A stretch of DNA of 64,000 bases from Metaphire vulgaris (Eukaryota; Annelida; Clitellata; Crassiclitellata; Megascolecidae): assembly GCA_018105865.1 (NCBI GenBank), contig CM030834.1:19186219-19250218 (forward strand), given 5' to 3'. The notes under the pieces are model-generated. The model worked only from the letters and a program-made list of their open reading frames with translations, ran no database searches and was not told where the DNA came from. The position numbers and the translations under genes are program-made. Positions 26,631 to 37,389 of the stretch are shown here, in pieces. Numbering within the stretch: the first letter of the stretch is position 1; the number at the start of each line of letters is the position of its first letter.

Positions 26631-27721
26631 CCGTCTGGAGTGGCGAACGCTATTATTATAACAGTGGAGAACTTCTATAGCGCCATGAGGAATTTGACAA
26701 GTATCTAGTAGTTGTTTTCGGGATTGTCCTAGTTTTAAGCGATGTAAATACCCATTAGATTAGCCATAGTTCTTAACCGGACTTCTTGACATATGGAGAG
26801 TAGAAATCTTAAAGGTTACTTAATTGGACAGTTTCAGATGTTGTTGGAAACCTTGTAGCACCATAAGTCGTAATGGTGTGGATTGCTAACAACATAAACT
26901 CAGTCAGGTGATGGGCAAACCACGGGGAGTAGATCTACACGTCAGCAGTCGAGTACAACTGAAGTGGAGTCAAGGAGAGCAAGAGTCAGGGGTGACCGTC
27001 AAATGACCAGAAAATGCAAAAATAAGAGACAGCCTTTAGATATGAGAAAGGAGCAGTCGACAGGAGTCGGGAGAGAAGAAAGGTGGTCGTGTCGTTGAGG
27101 AGTCGAGAACAGAACCGAGGAGGAAGAGCATTCCCGTGGTAGAGAGCTGTTGTGGAGGATCCGAAGTTCCGGAGTCCGGACAACCGGTCGAGCAACCGTC
27201 CGCCGTGAGGAACAACGTTAATGACTGACCGACGCCGAATTGGGAAGTAGATGGTTTTTATTTGTCGTAACTTTGTTCTAAATTTACTCCCCCTTTCCTT
27301 GTTAGCTCGTAAAACGTATTTGGCTTTAACGTGAGATTTAAATTGTATGATCATCTAATTCTTTCATGTCATGTTATTGATTAATTGTATTTGTTTTTAT
27401 ATTAAAGATCATAATCAATGCACAGTCTATCTATTTATAGGATAAGTAAGACCTGGGCCTTAACTTTGGGGCACTATACCTAGCAGCTTCACTTATCGTG
27501 CTCACCTGTGACTTTCCCCTAGTCCCCATTACTTGATTGTTACCAGGGCTATCCGGGTTACAGTTAGTATCATCTACGTCCAACCGGACCCCCTTGGTTA
27601 CATTATTACTACTATTACTACCTACTACTACTACTTCTACTACTGCTACTACTACTTCTAACTACTACTACAACAAAAACAACAACTACTACTCCAACTA
27701 ATAATAATGATAATGATGATG

Positions 27722-27790
<69 letters not shown>

Positions 27791-28890
27791 GGCTATAATA
27801 AGATAATAACAACGGGGTTTAGAGTGGTTCGGATGGACTTGCCCTGTGTCACTGTACATACGTGCATTCATAATCGACAATTTCAGTTTACGAATCAAAC
27901 TATTGTAGTAAAGTATTAACTCTTAATGTTGCAGAGGAGCTCATCATGTAAGCGGAAGCAGACAACAATCCAACGCAGACAGAAAACCTTGATCTCAGTT
28001 TCTGCGTCAACTGACCAATGTTTAGAATCACTCAAAGACTCCGCGATGGAATTCCGATGCCTTGAGCATTGCATTAGCAGTTTATCTGTGTTTAATTGGA
28101 GTGAAATCGGATGGAACTGGATGGAATCTTCCACCTCTAATGCTTGAAATCAAACGGCAACCTTCAGCTGTAGCCGTCAACAGCGCTATCATCTCCCGGG
28201 TCCCTATAGGCCTACCTGGAACGATGCACGCCATGCCAGCGAAATGATTATCTAGGATAGGCAGTCAAACACATACCGGTACTGTAGGCATCCCAAATGT
28301 TGTTCATCAAAGGAGATCGACAGACGGGCAGACAGACACGCAGATAAACATACACACAGCCCCATATAGACACGTGGACGGTCAGACAGACAGCCACACA
28401 GACATTGTTTGATGTTTAGGGTCCTATAGTGGTGGTGGAGTTCTGCCGAAGTTTTGGCTGCGTCTGTCGACACAGAGCGGTCGAGCCGATGACGCGCAAA
28501 GTAATGACGAACCGAGATAATATATATGAAGATTTCTCAGGCTATTTATTCCAGGTGGCGGTCAGGTCAGTGCTATATAAATCGTCACCTGCTGAATCAT
28601 TTCACTGACAATTGGTCAATTCCTTGCGCCTATACAAAGAGAAACAACCCGTTCTGATTCTGTTTAATTACACACCACAATTAAACAACGCTATAGCTTA
28701 TTACCGTCTAATGGCCATGCAGTTATAGTGTTGTTCGTGCATGCGGCTACCGCTTCTTTAATGCTATACTGAAGATAGATAACATGTAGGCCTACAATTT
28801 GTGTAGCCAAAGAGGAATCCCGCACCCCATATTCTGGTTGGGACCGGTCGTGGAATTTGCGCAAAACCGTTGAGCTATTAGAGTGGTATA
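26631..28890. other. No recognised gene
   Basis: A 122-codon open frame on the minus strand (26986-27354) shows no recognisable domain. The 26840-27605 stretch, with ATTAAA at 27402 and a final GGTTACA, could be a solo LTR, but I found no matching ends or target duplication. Compound trinucleotide repeats occupy 27601-27791. A plus-strand frame at 27926-28147 is not recognised. Confidence 0.35.
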
Positions 28891-29113
28891 CAGTGTTTAT
28901 TCTAGCCACCTTGACATTGCGGGGGGGAGTTTGAAATGTTTGGGGGACAAGATTTGTCTCTCCACGCTTTTGGGGGAAAACACCGTAGCATCAGGTTGGC
29001 ATCCTTTGCGAGATGTCAGAGTCAACATATACACATTTTGGGGGGAATTTTAAAACTTTGGGGGGGGGGTAGAATTCCCAAAAAAAAAAAAAGCAGGCCT
29101 AGAATAAACACTG
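28891..29113. mobile_element. hAT-like MITE, CAGTGTTTATTCTAG family, copy 2
   Basis: Begins CAGTGTTTATTCTAGCC and ends CTAGAATAAACACTG. Flanks GTGGTATA (28883-28890) and GGGGTATA (29114-29121) match at 7 of 8. Interior G-runs and the TAAAACTTTGGGG-type block match 16436-16630 in reverse orientation. Confidence 0.88.
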
Positions 29114-29164
29114 GGGGTATAGGTATAGCATGATCGAAGAGAATACGTGAAGGTGCTAGGAAGT

Positions 29165-29256
29165 ATTCTTTTTCGATATTTTTTTCTGCTCGTCGGACTG
29201 TTTCATCCGAAAATATCGACTTGCCCTCCTATTCTGGAATCCTGGCTACGCCACTG
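29165..29256. mobile_element. Right half of a CAGTGGCGTAGCC-type MITE
   Basis: Ends CCTGGCTACGCCACTG at 29256, matching the terminus of the 5156-5400 element. A reverse-orientation hairpin-module half (TTTTTTCTGCTCGTC) precedes it at about 29180. No left terminus was found. Confidence 0.5.
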
Positions 29257-29875
29257 AGGTCTACAGCTCAGCTCTCTTCTTCCTGTAATTGACTCTGACA
29301 TCTCGCAAAGTCTAAAAACGTCGCTTTTTGTCGCCAACCTGCATGCTACGGTGTTGGCTACCAAGTAACTTTCTTCTGATCGCAATTTTATCCAAAATTT
29401 TGATGTACTTTTCCAACTAAGAAGTCTTAACAGGTCAGATGGATAACGTCAGTTGGACATTTGCCGAGTGGCCTGTGGCCTTTTATTCAAAGATAATGAT
29501 TTCAAGCTGAAATACCATAATCTCAATTTTTATCTAAAAATCTGATAATTTGGGATTACGATTCAAATCCGTATCGACCATCGACTGATGCCAAGTGCAT
29601 TAATAAAATGGCGATATAGAAGTTCACTAATAATAATTATGAAATTTTATCCAGGTCTTCGAGAACGATCGTCAAAATATTTGCGGTTTAATTAAGTTTG
29701 AGCGTCAGTAATTTTTTACCTTTATGTACGGCAGTAACGGCACTGTATATCTGAAAAGCGGCATATGTATCCGCTTCTTCGAGCCTTACACTAATAGTGC
29801 TTTCCATTGAGTGTGAGTGAGAGAATTAAGCAAGCATCGAATGGATTGCAGTTAAGGCAGAGAACTTAGAGAAGT

Positions 29876-30043
29876 TAGTGTGGGCGGGAAGATGCCAGAT
29901 TGGCAATTCGCTAGAGCGGCGCGCTGACGGAACGGGTTTTACTCCCGCACGAGCCCCGAGGTCACTCATTTGCTAGACGGCGGTGGTGAATGAGTTGCAG
30001 CTTTGGCTGCGAAGGTAAAACGCGGGTCTGCAGAAAAAATAAT
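29876..30043 (+). mobile_element. tRNA-derived SINE, copy 1
   Basis: A tRNA-like head (GCTAGAGCGGCGCGCTGA as A-box region; GGGTTTTACTCCCG as B-box region) is followed by a core with GGCGGTGGTGAATGAGTTGC and GCGAAGGTAAAACG. The core is shared with 38792-39070 and 34771-34984. Confidence 0.6.
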
Positions 30044-30050
30044 GGTAAAC

Positions 30051-31075
30051 TTCTTCTTTTCTTCTTCTTCTTCTTCTTCTTCTTCTTCTTTCTTCTTCTT
30101 CTTCTTCAGGTTCCACGTATTGCTACGTCGGCGACCATGGATTTCCACCCTTCTCTGTTTCCGGCTTTCTTTATCAGTTCGATGTTGTCCTTAGTTTTTG
30201 TTGCTTCTCTTAGGCTGTTTGTATACTTTATTCCTTGTCTTCCACTTACTCTCCTCCCTATTCTTTCTGTTATGACTAAATTTTCCAACCCGTCCTTTCT
30301 TATTAGATGTCCGAAATATTCAAGCGCCTGCCTTTTGTGGTTTTTAGCAATTTTTTAGACCGAAGGCTTTTAGTAATTCCTAATTGGTTATTTTTTGTCC
30401 ATGAAATTTTTGCATGCGTCTGATAAACCGCATCTCTGCAGTTTCCAGTTTCCTTTCTGTTGTTTTTGTCAACGTCCATGTTTCTGATCCGTACATCAGA
30501 ACTGCCCGCGCGTAGCTTTGAATAATTCTGAACAGAGTTGCTGTTGAAATGTGTTTGTTTGTGGTGATCTTTTTAAGTTGTGCAAAGGCTGCCTTCGCCA
30601 TTCCTATTCTGGTTTCAACAGGCTCCGAGAGGGGGCAGGGGGGCACTGCACAGCCATTCCCGATGATGAATATGTATAATTAACAATGAATAATAACCTT
30701 GGTTTAAAATGTCATTCCTTCCATCGGCTTGGTCGTCAAATTTATAATAAACGGCTGACGAGCAAAAAAAAAAAAAAAAAAAAAGGTCGTCAAGAAAAAT
30801 ATTTGAACTGCACAGGGGCCCGGAATTTCTCTCGGAGGGCCTGGGTTTCAATGTCCTTTTCATTCCTTCCATCGCTTGTGAAAATGCTTCCGAGATATTT
30901 GAACTGTGTTGCCTGTTTTATTTCTATCCCTCTGTATCGTATAGTCGAGACCTATAGGAATTACTTTCGTTTTTGCTATTACCATACAGTATATCTTTTT
31001 GTAGTTATTCTTAGTTCTTTCTTTCAAATCTCTTCTATCTGTGTATTCTATCTGTTCTGTGCAATAGCCTCTGTA
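30051..31075 (-). mobile_element. Non-LTR retrotransposon relic, (GAA)n tail, interrupted by a MITE
   Basis: On the minus strand, 30910-30852 reads FKYLGSIFTSDGRNEKDIET. After the nested element at 30619-30843 it resumes RIGMAKAAFAQLKKIT, then YGSETWTLTKTTERKLETAE and MRFIRRMQKFHG, then LEYFGHLIRKDG and EGWKSMVADVAIRGT, with stop at 30106-30108. These are the thumb and C-terminal motifs of an endonuclease/reverse-transcriptase ORF from an RTE/Jockey-like clade. An in-frame TAG (after KITN) and a likely frameshift show it is dead. A (GAA)n run (30051-30105, minus strand) follows the stop. Upstream to about 31075 similarity fades (MVIAKTKV), so the element is 5'-truncated. Confidence 0.85.
30619..30843. 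mobile_element. hAT-like MITE nested in the RT relic
   Basis: Begins CAGGCTCCGAGAG and ends CTCGGAGGGCCTG. It is flanked by a perfect 8-bp duplication GGTTTCAA (30611-30618 and 30844-30851), and the RT frame continues exactly across the site if one duplication copy is removed. Holds one hairpin module at 30756-30792 whose A run has grown to over 20. Confidence 0.92.
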
Positions 31076-31848
31076 TGCAGTTTTTTCGTACTACTGCTAA
31101 TTTATTACGCGGCTCAATTGAGCGCGCGCATTTAGTAAGACGGAACGATTTCGAGCGAAGACATAATAAGTGTCAGGCACAAGTCAGATTTCTGTCTCTT
31201 GCGGCATTTGAAATGACTCAAGTATACGCATCAATCACGTACGCGTGGCCACAGTTCGACCTTTCTTTTGAAAGACGGCGGTCCTCGTATATGCAACGGC
31301 CCTCCTCGCATCATGTCGCACTAAAATCTGTACAATGTATACCCGCGACTCGCGCATGAACTCTCCCGCTTCGAATAACAGCGAATGGGTATCGAAATTT
31401 AGTGCTCCGGGGGCGGGATGGGGGCAAGAAAAGCGTACGGCAAAGTAGCTGCCCTTTCGCTGCCACGCACGCAATCTCTTAGCAACATCAAAACTTCCGC
31501 GGACACGATAAAGCGAAATGATTTATGGTATACTTAGGGCGTCTTAGGCCTGCCGCTACCCCCGCTCCACCCCTCCCCCCACCCAGCACCGGCGACGCCG
31601 TCGTAGGTGTAACGGGGGCCAGTGGTGGCATACCCGGCATCTGACAATTATTGGCGCCGCCGCCGTCGCCGTCGTCCCCGGGTCCCCAGTTAACCGCGTG
31701 ACCCCTGCTACACCTTCCGGGCTCGTTTCCTTCCTGGTTGTCCGAACACTGTTGCTCGCGATAATACGGACGAGAGTGTCACTTCCAGTCACGACGGCTC
31801 GTATTATCGAGACGTCAAACAGTTCACATGCTAAGTCTCATCGTCAAG

Positions 31849-31894
<46 letters not shown>

Positions 31895-32339
31895 TACGAA
31901 ACCTGTTCAGTGTTCACTTAGGAACTGCCCAAGATCACGAATAACTTGAGCGTTGGCCATAATAAAGGGCGAATTTTAAAAAAATGGTCTTGATGTCTTG
32001 ACTCCCTCGAACTTGGCGCTTTTTTCAAGTTTCTTTCTAACGGAGTTGCTGCCAAAATCCTCAGTTAGTCTTTATGTCTTAATATAAAAAACGCCTACCT
32101 TTGCACACGTATAGGGGGCCTACACGTCTATTGAAATTGTGTGTGAGTTTTAATGCAAATTCAGTGCTAGTGGTTTCATGGTGGGTTCCGACCGTTATAT
32201 AGCTAATCTCGTTAAATACTAAAATAAAACATTGAATATACCGACACATAGCTTGGAGAAACTTAGAGGGGAGAGCATGGATCTAAAAAAATCAGAATCG
32301 ACAGAACCGATCACAAAATTTATGTTTTACACATGCACT

Positions 32340-32400
<61 letters not shown>

Positions 32401-34004
32401 TACTTCTTCACGACACAAGTAGAGCCTAGTCTTTCTTTTTAAAACCTCTCTGCCATGCAGCGATGCATGCTCTGTTTGCGCAAAAATCAGCCTGTTCAAA
32501 ATAGTCGTATACGTAACACTTGCCTTAGAGTCTTAGACTCATTTGCATGCTTCGGGCGTTCATCGAATAACAACTTACATGTACATGTAGCTTACGCGCG
32601 GGGACCACACACGCGCTGACGTGTAACGAGACACACGTACATCTATGTTTACACCAAAGGCAACAGAGAAGTTTTTTTAAATGCTGGTTATTTCACCTTC
32701 TCAGTTTTCTTGACAAGAGGTTCGCCGATAAATAGATATTCATGTTTCAGGAGTGCGTCGTATACGCTTTGCGAACACGCATGCGTTGTATAGGCGCAAA
32801 ACGGTGAACTGCGCGGGGAGGGGGTGAAGACATTTGCCACGTCCATGATCAAAAGCTCGTTAACTCTATTCGTGAACATTCGTGAATAGTTTTTCTTCTG
32901 CAATCCAAATCCATGCATGGCCTTCCCTGGTCCTCTAGAGGTGCTAACTTGCCGAGGCAAAAATATCTGCTACTGTCCGCAGAGATGGCCATGGGTTGGG
33001 TTTATGATGGATTGGATTGGGGCCAGAGAATAAGTCATGGTTTAAAAAATTGCAATGCATTACGGTGGGTTGGGTTGGGTTGGGTCAAGCAACCATATTA
33101 CCAGCATGGGTTGGAGACCTGATAGGTTGGGTTCTAAAAAAAAATTAACCGCGTGAACAACCTCGACATTTTCTCTGTCTGCCGATATATTAATCAAAGA
33201 GCAAACAATGTCATTATCAACACAGCAGAGTGCTATGTAGAATTCGTTTTGGGGGAGGCGGAATTCTCGAAATGCGAAATAACAGAAGTTCTTTAGCGAT
33301 GACGACCAAGAGAGTCGTCGTCGTCGTCGTCTTCAACTTTACGATGAGAGCCTTTATCGTGTCCAGTCGAAATACAGAGATATTACAACAGACGATTAGA
33401 TATTATAATCATTCGCTCATAGATTCCCTATAAGTGCACTTGACTTTGAAACGAGTAGACACTACTGTAGATCTGCCTTGATTTTAACACAGATGGCGTC
33501 TCTAGGACGCGTTTTGTCTATAAACCAACTTAGAATCATGCAAGCTAAGAGAAGTTACCATGTTGGCGCAGCGAGTGTGATTATCGTACAGCAGTACATG
33601 TAGTTGCACAATTTTAATTTTTACGGGAACTCGACGCAAAAACTTCTTTTAAAAATAATATAAGAAGCGTTGAATGATCCTTTCACTCTCTCATGCAATT
33701 AATGGCAGATGTTTAATTTGTTAATTAAATTTGTGTAGGCTATAGTGAAGGAACTAGCTCTTTGCAGGACACAAGACAATAAACAATAAAACACTATATA
33801 GATTCGTTAACATTATTGTAATCCCTTAGGAACTGGAATATAATATAGCAAAATAAGTTACAGTCAATGACGAAATAAATATTTACTTTAATAATAACGA
33901 TGGCAAAGAAATCAACGCATTAGGCCTATGTACCGTTTGTTAGCAGTGCTGTGCTCATCGAGTAGCATATTGCCTACGAGACGAAGAATAACTATAGCCT
34001 ATAC
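31076..34004. other. No recognised gene; GC-rich patch and TA repeats
   Basis: 31550-31830 is GC-rich with (GCC)n/(CGT)n and no recognisable frame. (TA)n at 31852-31891 and 32343-32399. A dispersed-repeat copy is at 32985-33155. The rest is AT-rich without coding similarity. Confidence 0.4.
32985..33155 (+). repeat. GGGTTGGGTT dispersed repeat, copy 2
   Basis: Shares with 9861-10115 the order: ATGGGTTGGGTT, GAATAAGTCATGGTTTAA, GCATTACGGTGGGTTGGG, GGGTTGGAGA, GGGTTCT then an A run and TTAACC. Confidence 0.8.
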
Positions 34005-34131
34005 CAGGGCTGCAAGAAAATCACGGTAAGAAATTTTGTCAATTTGCGGTTGATTTTTTTTTAAACGGGGAAACAAATCACGACAAAATCACAGCGTGTC
34101 GTCTTCCGAGTACATGTACTACAAATGTAAG

Positions 34132-34186
<55 letters not shown>

Positions 34187-34456
34187 CCTCTCTCTGTCAG
34201 TCAGTCGTCTTAGACTTTGTGTGACATTATGGACTTTGATGCGTCATTCTGTTCTTTTCTGTCCTCGATCGCATTTCTCAGTTCCTCGACGTTTTCATGT
34301 CCATTGCTTCCATGATGTGTTATCCATACATCCACCTCATCTTCTGTCTTCCTCTTTTTCTTTTTCCCTCAACAGCTGCTATAGCATCAATGATTGATTC
34401 ATGGAGCGTAAGTATAAAAGGGCAAATAAGTATAACACGAGGTCATATAAGTTATG

Positions 34457-34490
<34 letters not shown>

Positions 34491-35271
34491 TGTATGTATG
34501 TATGAATGTATATATATATATATATAGCATCAAAATGTCAATAAAGTCAAACTGCTATAGCAAACGAACTTGAAAACATTAAGCGTAATTTTCAAGTACC
34601 CTATAGGCTATAGACTAAATAGACTACATACAGTAGACTATACTTAGAGGGTAGACTTAGAGACTGACCAGTGTCTACTAAAATATGCCAAATTATGGCT
34701 CGCTATAGACATGGTATAATATTATTAGCCAAGACAAACACCTATTAATGATATTAACTTATATATTATATCGGTAAAGGTAGGTCCCGTACTCGAGTTC
34801 CAGCGTTGGGTTTCGGCGCTTATCTGCGGTCTAGGCAATCAGCCACGTAGGTGGTATTATGGTATAAGCCATTAATCTGGGGGGTTGTTGCCAGACCCAC
34901 GTTTTACCTCGCAGATTAACGCTACTCTTTAGTTTACCACCGACCTCTAGCGAGCAAAGGCTAAGTCGACCTTAGGGCTCCGGCGGATATCGATATATTA
35001 TATATTAGGCTAGTAATATAATTCTTACTTGGCATTCGCTTTGATCTGGGAAAAAATTGATTGATAATTTTACACACAAAACCTTCATATGACGAATCGA
35101 TGATTGATTTGATTGATAACTGATCGATTATTAATGAATGCAATTGTGTCTATAATCAATGAGCATGGCAAAATCTCGGCCATGACGCAAAGTCAAAATT
35201 AAAGTCACGGCTCATGGCCAAAATCACGACGGTCGCGGCAAACCGTAATTTCGTGATTTCTTGCAGCCCTA
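34005..35271. mobile_element. hAT-like element, 1.27 kb, carrying a SINE
   Basis: Left end CAGGGCTGCAAGAAAATCACG and right end CGTGATTTCTTGCAGCCCT form a long inverted repeat. AAATCACGAC-type motifs recur inside both ends. Flanks show no clean 8-bp duplication. The interior holds (TC)n (34134-34193), (TATG)n (34457-34510), a SINE (34771-34984) and no transposase motif, so it is a non-autonomous copy that gained later insertions. Confidence 0.6.
34771..34984 (-). mobile_element. SINE, copy 2 (minus strand)
   Basis: The reverse complement starts GGAGCCCTAAGGTCGACTTA, nearly identical to 38853-38873, and continues through the shared core (GAGTAGCGTTAATCTGCGAGG) and a tail ending CGGGACCTACCTTTAC. 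The tRNA-like head is truncated. Confidence 0.7.
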
Positions 35272-35705
35272 TATACGGTAATAATAATAATATAATTAGA
35301 CCTACCGATAGAAATATTTAAATCGTTATAAAGTATTTTTGATTGTATAACGTTATAGTAAAACAAAAAGAACGCAGGGACTGCATGCGAGCGCGAAATT
35401 AGGCCCTATATGATATATCGTCCCGCAAAGGTCCACGCATTGCAGAGACGACGAAGTGCTGTGTTGATGATTACCAGGCGACAACTTCTATAGCGGCATT
35501 TCAAAACCGGACACGGAAGCGACAGACTGCTGCTGCTGCTGCTGCTGCCGCTGCCAGTGCAGTCTTCAGAGTAGTAGCCAGCAGCAGCAAAAACGACGCG
35601 ATATAACATGTAATATACGGTATTGTCTTCGCAGTTATAGACTGATTTGGAATCGTAAAACGTCATATATGATCTGTTTACATACGCGTCGAATGATTCG
35701 ACCAA
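35272..35705. other. Tbx2/3 3' flank
   Basis: The Tbx2/3 3' UTR should lie here, reading to lower coordinates. I did not find an unambiguous polyadenylation signal. An ORF at 35406-35705 (minus) carries a CAG-derived Ser run and is probably not coding. ACTTCTATAGCGGCAT at 35485 is an L2/CR1-type 3'-end fragment. Confidence 0.45.
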
Positions 35706-37303
35706 TCAGGTCTTCGACGAGGTGATCACGTGATCGTGAGTGTTGTTGTTGTTGTTGTTGTTGTTGCGATTCAGTCCGTTAAGCATCTGCTCCATGTTTT
35801 TCAGTTCGCTGCTCGGACCGCTCCCCGAGCGCGTCCCGTACGACGGAATCGGTCTCCGCAGGGGAGACGATCCGGTCGAATGATGGGGGGCCGCAGCCGC
35901 CCCCGCCGCACCCGCGTTTTGCCCCGGCGGCGATTCGCAGCACCGCTGAGCTCCTCCTCCTCCTCCACCCGCCGCCGACGGGGGCGTCTCCGTGGTGCAC
36001 GAGGTGTCGGGTACCTGAGGCGACCTGGGAGACCCGATGCTGATGCCCCCGGCCGCCGTCGCCGTCGTCGTGCCACCGGGAACCTTGACGGAGCGCCCGG
36101 CGTACGGAGCGAACCTGGAAGCGTAGTGGTGGTGGTGGTGGTTGTGGCCGCCGAAGACGGGTCCTCCAGCTGCGCCGTGCAGATGTTGGGTCGACAGCAG
36201 GGACGAAGAATGCACTCCTCCTCCGATGACGAGACCATCGCCCAACGCCCCGGCTCCACCGCACGGACCGAAAGCGGCCAGGTAGGACGGGTACAGCCAG
36301 GGGTTGAGCGCCATCTGGCTGCCGAGCATCCACGCCGGGTGAAGGTGAAAGGCCGCCGCCGCGGCCGCCGCTGCCGCCAGGTGATTCGCCTGCTGAGACA
36401 GGTTGATTTCCGGCGCCGTCGCCGCCGCCGAAAACGGCTGTTCGCCGACCGGAAGCGGGGCGATTCCGTTCGTCGGCGGCGGCGGCGCGTTCAGGTACAC
36501 CTGGCCCAGGTGTCGGTGCGGCGCCAGAGCATGCTGCGCCGCGGCGGCGGCGTACAGTCCCGACTGGTACAGGTAGGACAGCATCGGCGGAGCGATGGGC
36601 GCTGGCTGCAGGACCGTTACGTTCGGCGGCGGCGGCGGACAGCGCGGCGGCGGGTCCGGCTGAGGGTCGCAGGGCGATGACTTCGTCCCCAAGTGGACCA
36701 CCGGGAGAACGGGAGCCGCCCTGCAGTGAACGACGTCGGCGACGGCGGCGGCGGAGGGGGGAGGAGGAGGGGGCAGCTCCGAGCGTCGATAGGGGTAGAG
36801 AAACGGGGGCGGCGTCAGGGGCGAGGAGACCGCATCCATCGTCGTCTTCCGACAAGGCAGGGGCGACTGGGACGACGAGGACGACGACGACGGCGGGCGG
36901 CTGGAGGGTCGATGGTCGACCAAACCCTTCGAGTGTCGAACGGGACTCGAAGAGGCGGTCTCCCGTTCCAAGTGCTGCTGCTGGTTATGATGATGATGGT
37001 GATGATGGTCGTGATGGCGACGATGGTTTGGGTGGTGGTAGGGATGATGGTCGGGGTGGGGGTCGACTATGTGGCGGTGGCGGTGATGGTGGTGGTGAGA
37101 GGGGGGGATTACTTCGTTCGGAGATGCGGCGTCGGTGTTTTCCAGGTGGTGGTGGTGGTGATGGTGGTGGATGACGGTTGGAGAGATGGCGCCGGTTGGT
37201 CTGCGATCGAAGGGAGGACCAACGAGAACCAAAGCCGCTTCACGCTTGACAAACATCTCGGCGGCTGATTTCGAATCCATTGCATCGCACTCAATAGAGT
37301 GGT
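35706..37303 (-). CDS. Tbx2/3: Tbx2/3 coding exon 6 (C-terminal)
   Basis: A single exon of 1.6 kb coding the C-terminal half; stop at 35706-35708. Preferred acceptor TTTTCAATTGTAG (AG 37305-37304) has the better pyrimidine stretch; AAATCAG (AG 37266-37265) is an in-frame alternative that would remove 13 residues. Contents in order: [15 protein letters not shown], long His runs (CAC/CAT), Pro-rich segments, [19 protein letters not shown], Ala tract, [33 protein letters not shown], Gly and Ala runs, [13 protein letters not shown], then eight or so Asn from (AAC)n. Codon third positions are strongly G/C. Confidence 0.88.
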
Positions 37304-37358
37304 CTACAATTGAAAACGGTCTCCATAAGACACTATATTCAGCCATGCAACCCAAGCC

Positions 37359-37389
<31 letters not shown>

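Noticed and set aside
26840..27605. Possible solo LTR
   Set aside because: There is a plausible ATTAAA and a GGTTACA end, but I found neither a matching TG start nor a target duplication.
35730..36680. 316-codon plus-strand frame and other antisense frames over Tbx2/3 exon 6
   Set aside because: Shadows of the GC-rich minus-strand exon; no domain, and the minus frame has clear homology.
35779..36855. 358-codon minus-strand frame
   Set aside because: Another frame of Tbx2/3 exon 6; Ser/Arg/Ala-rich with no motif.
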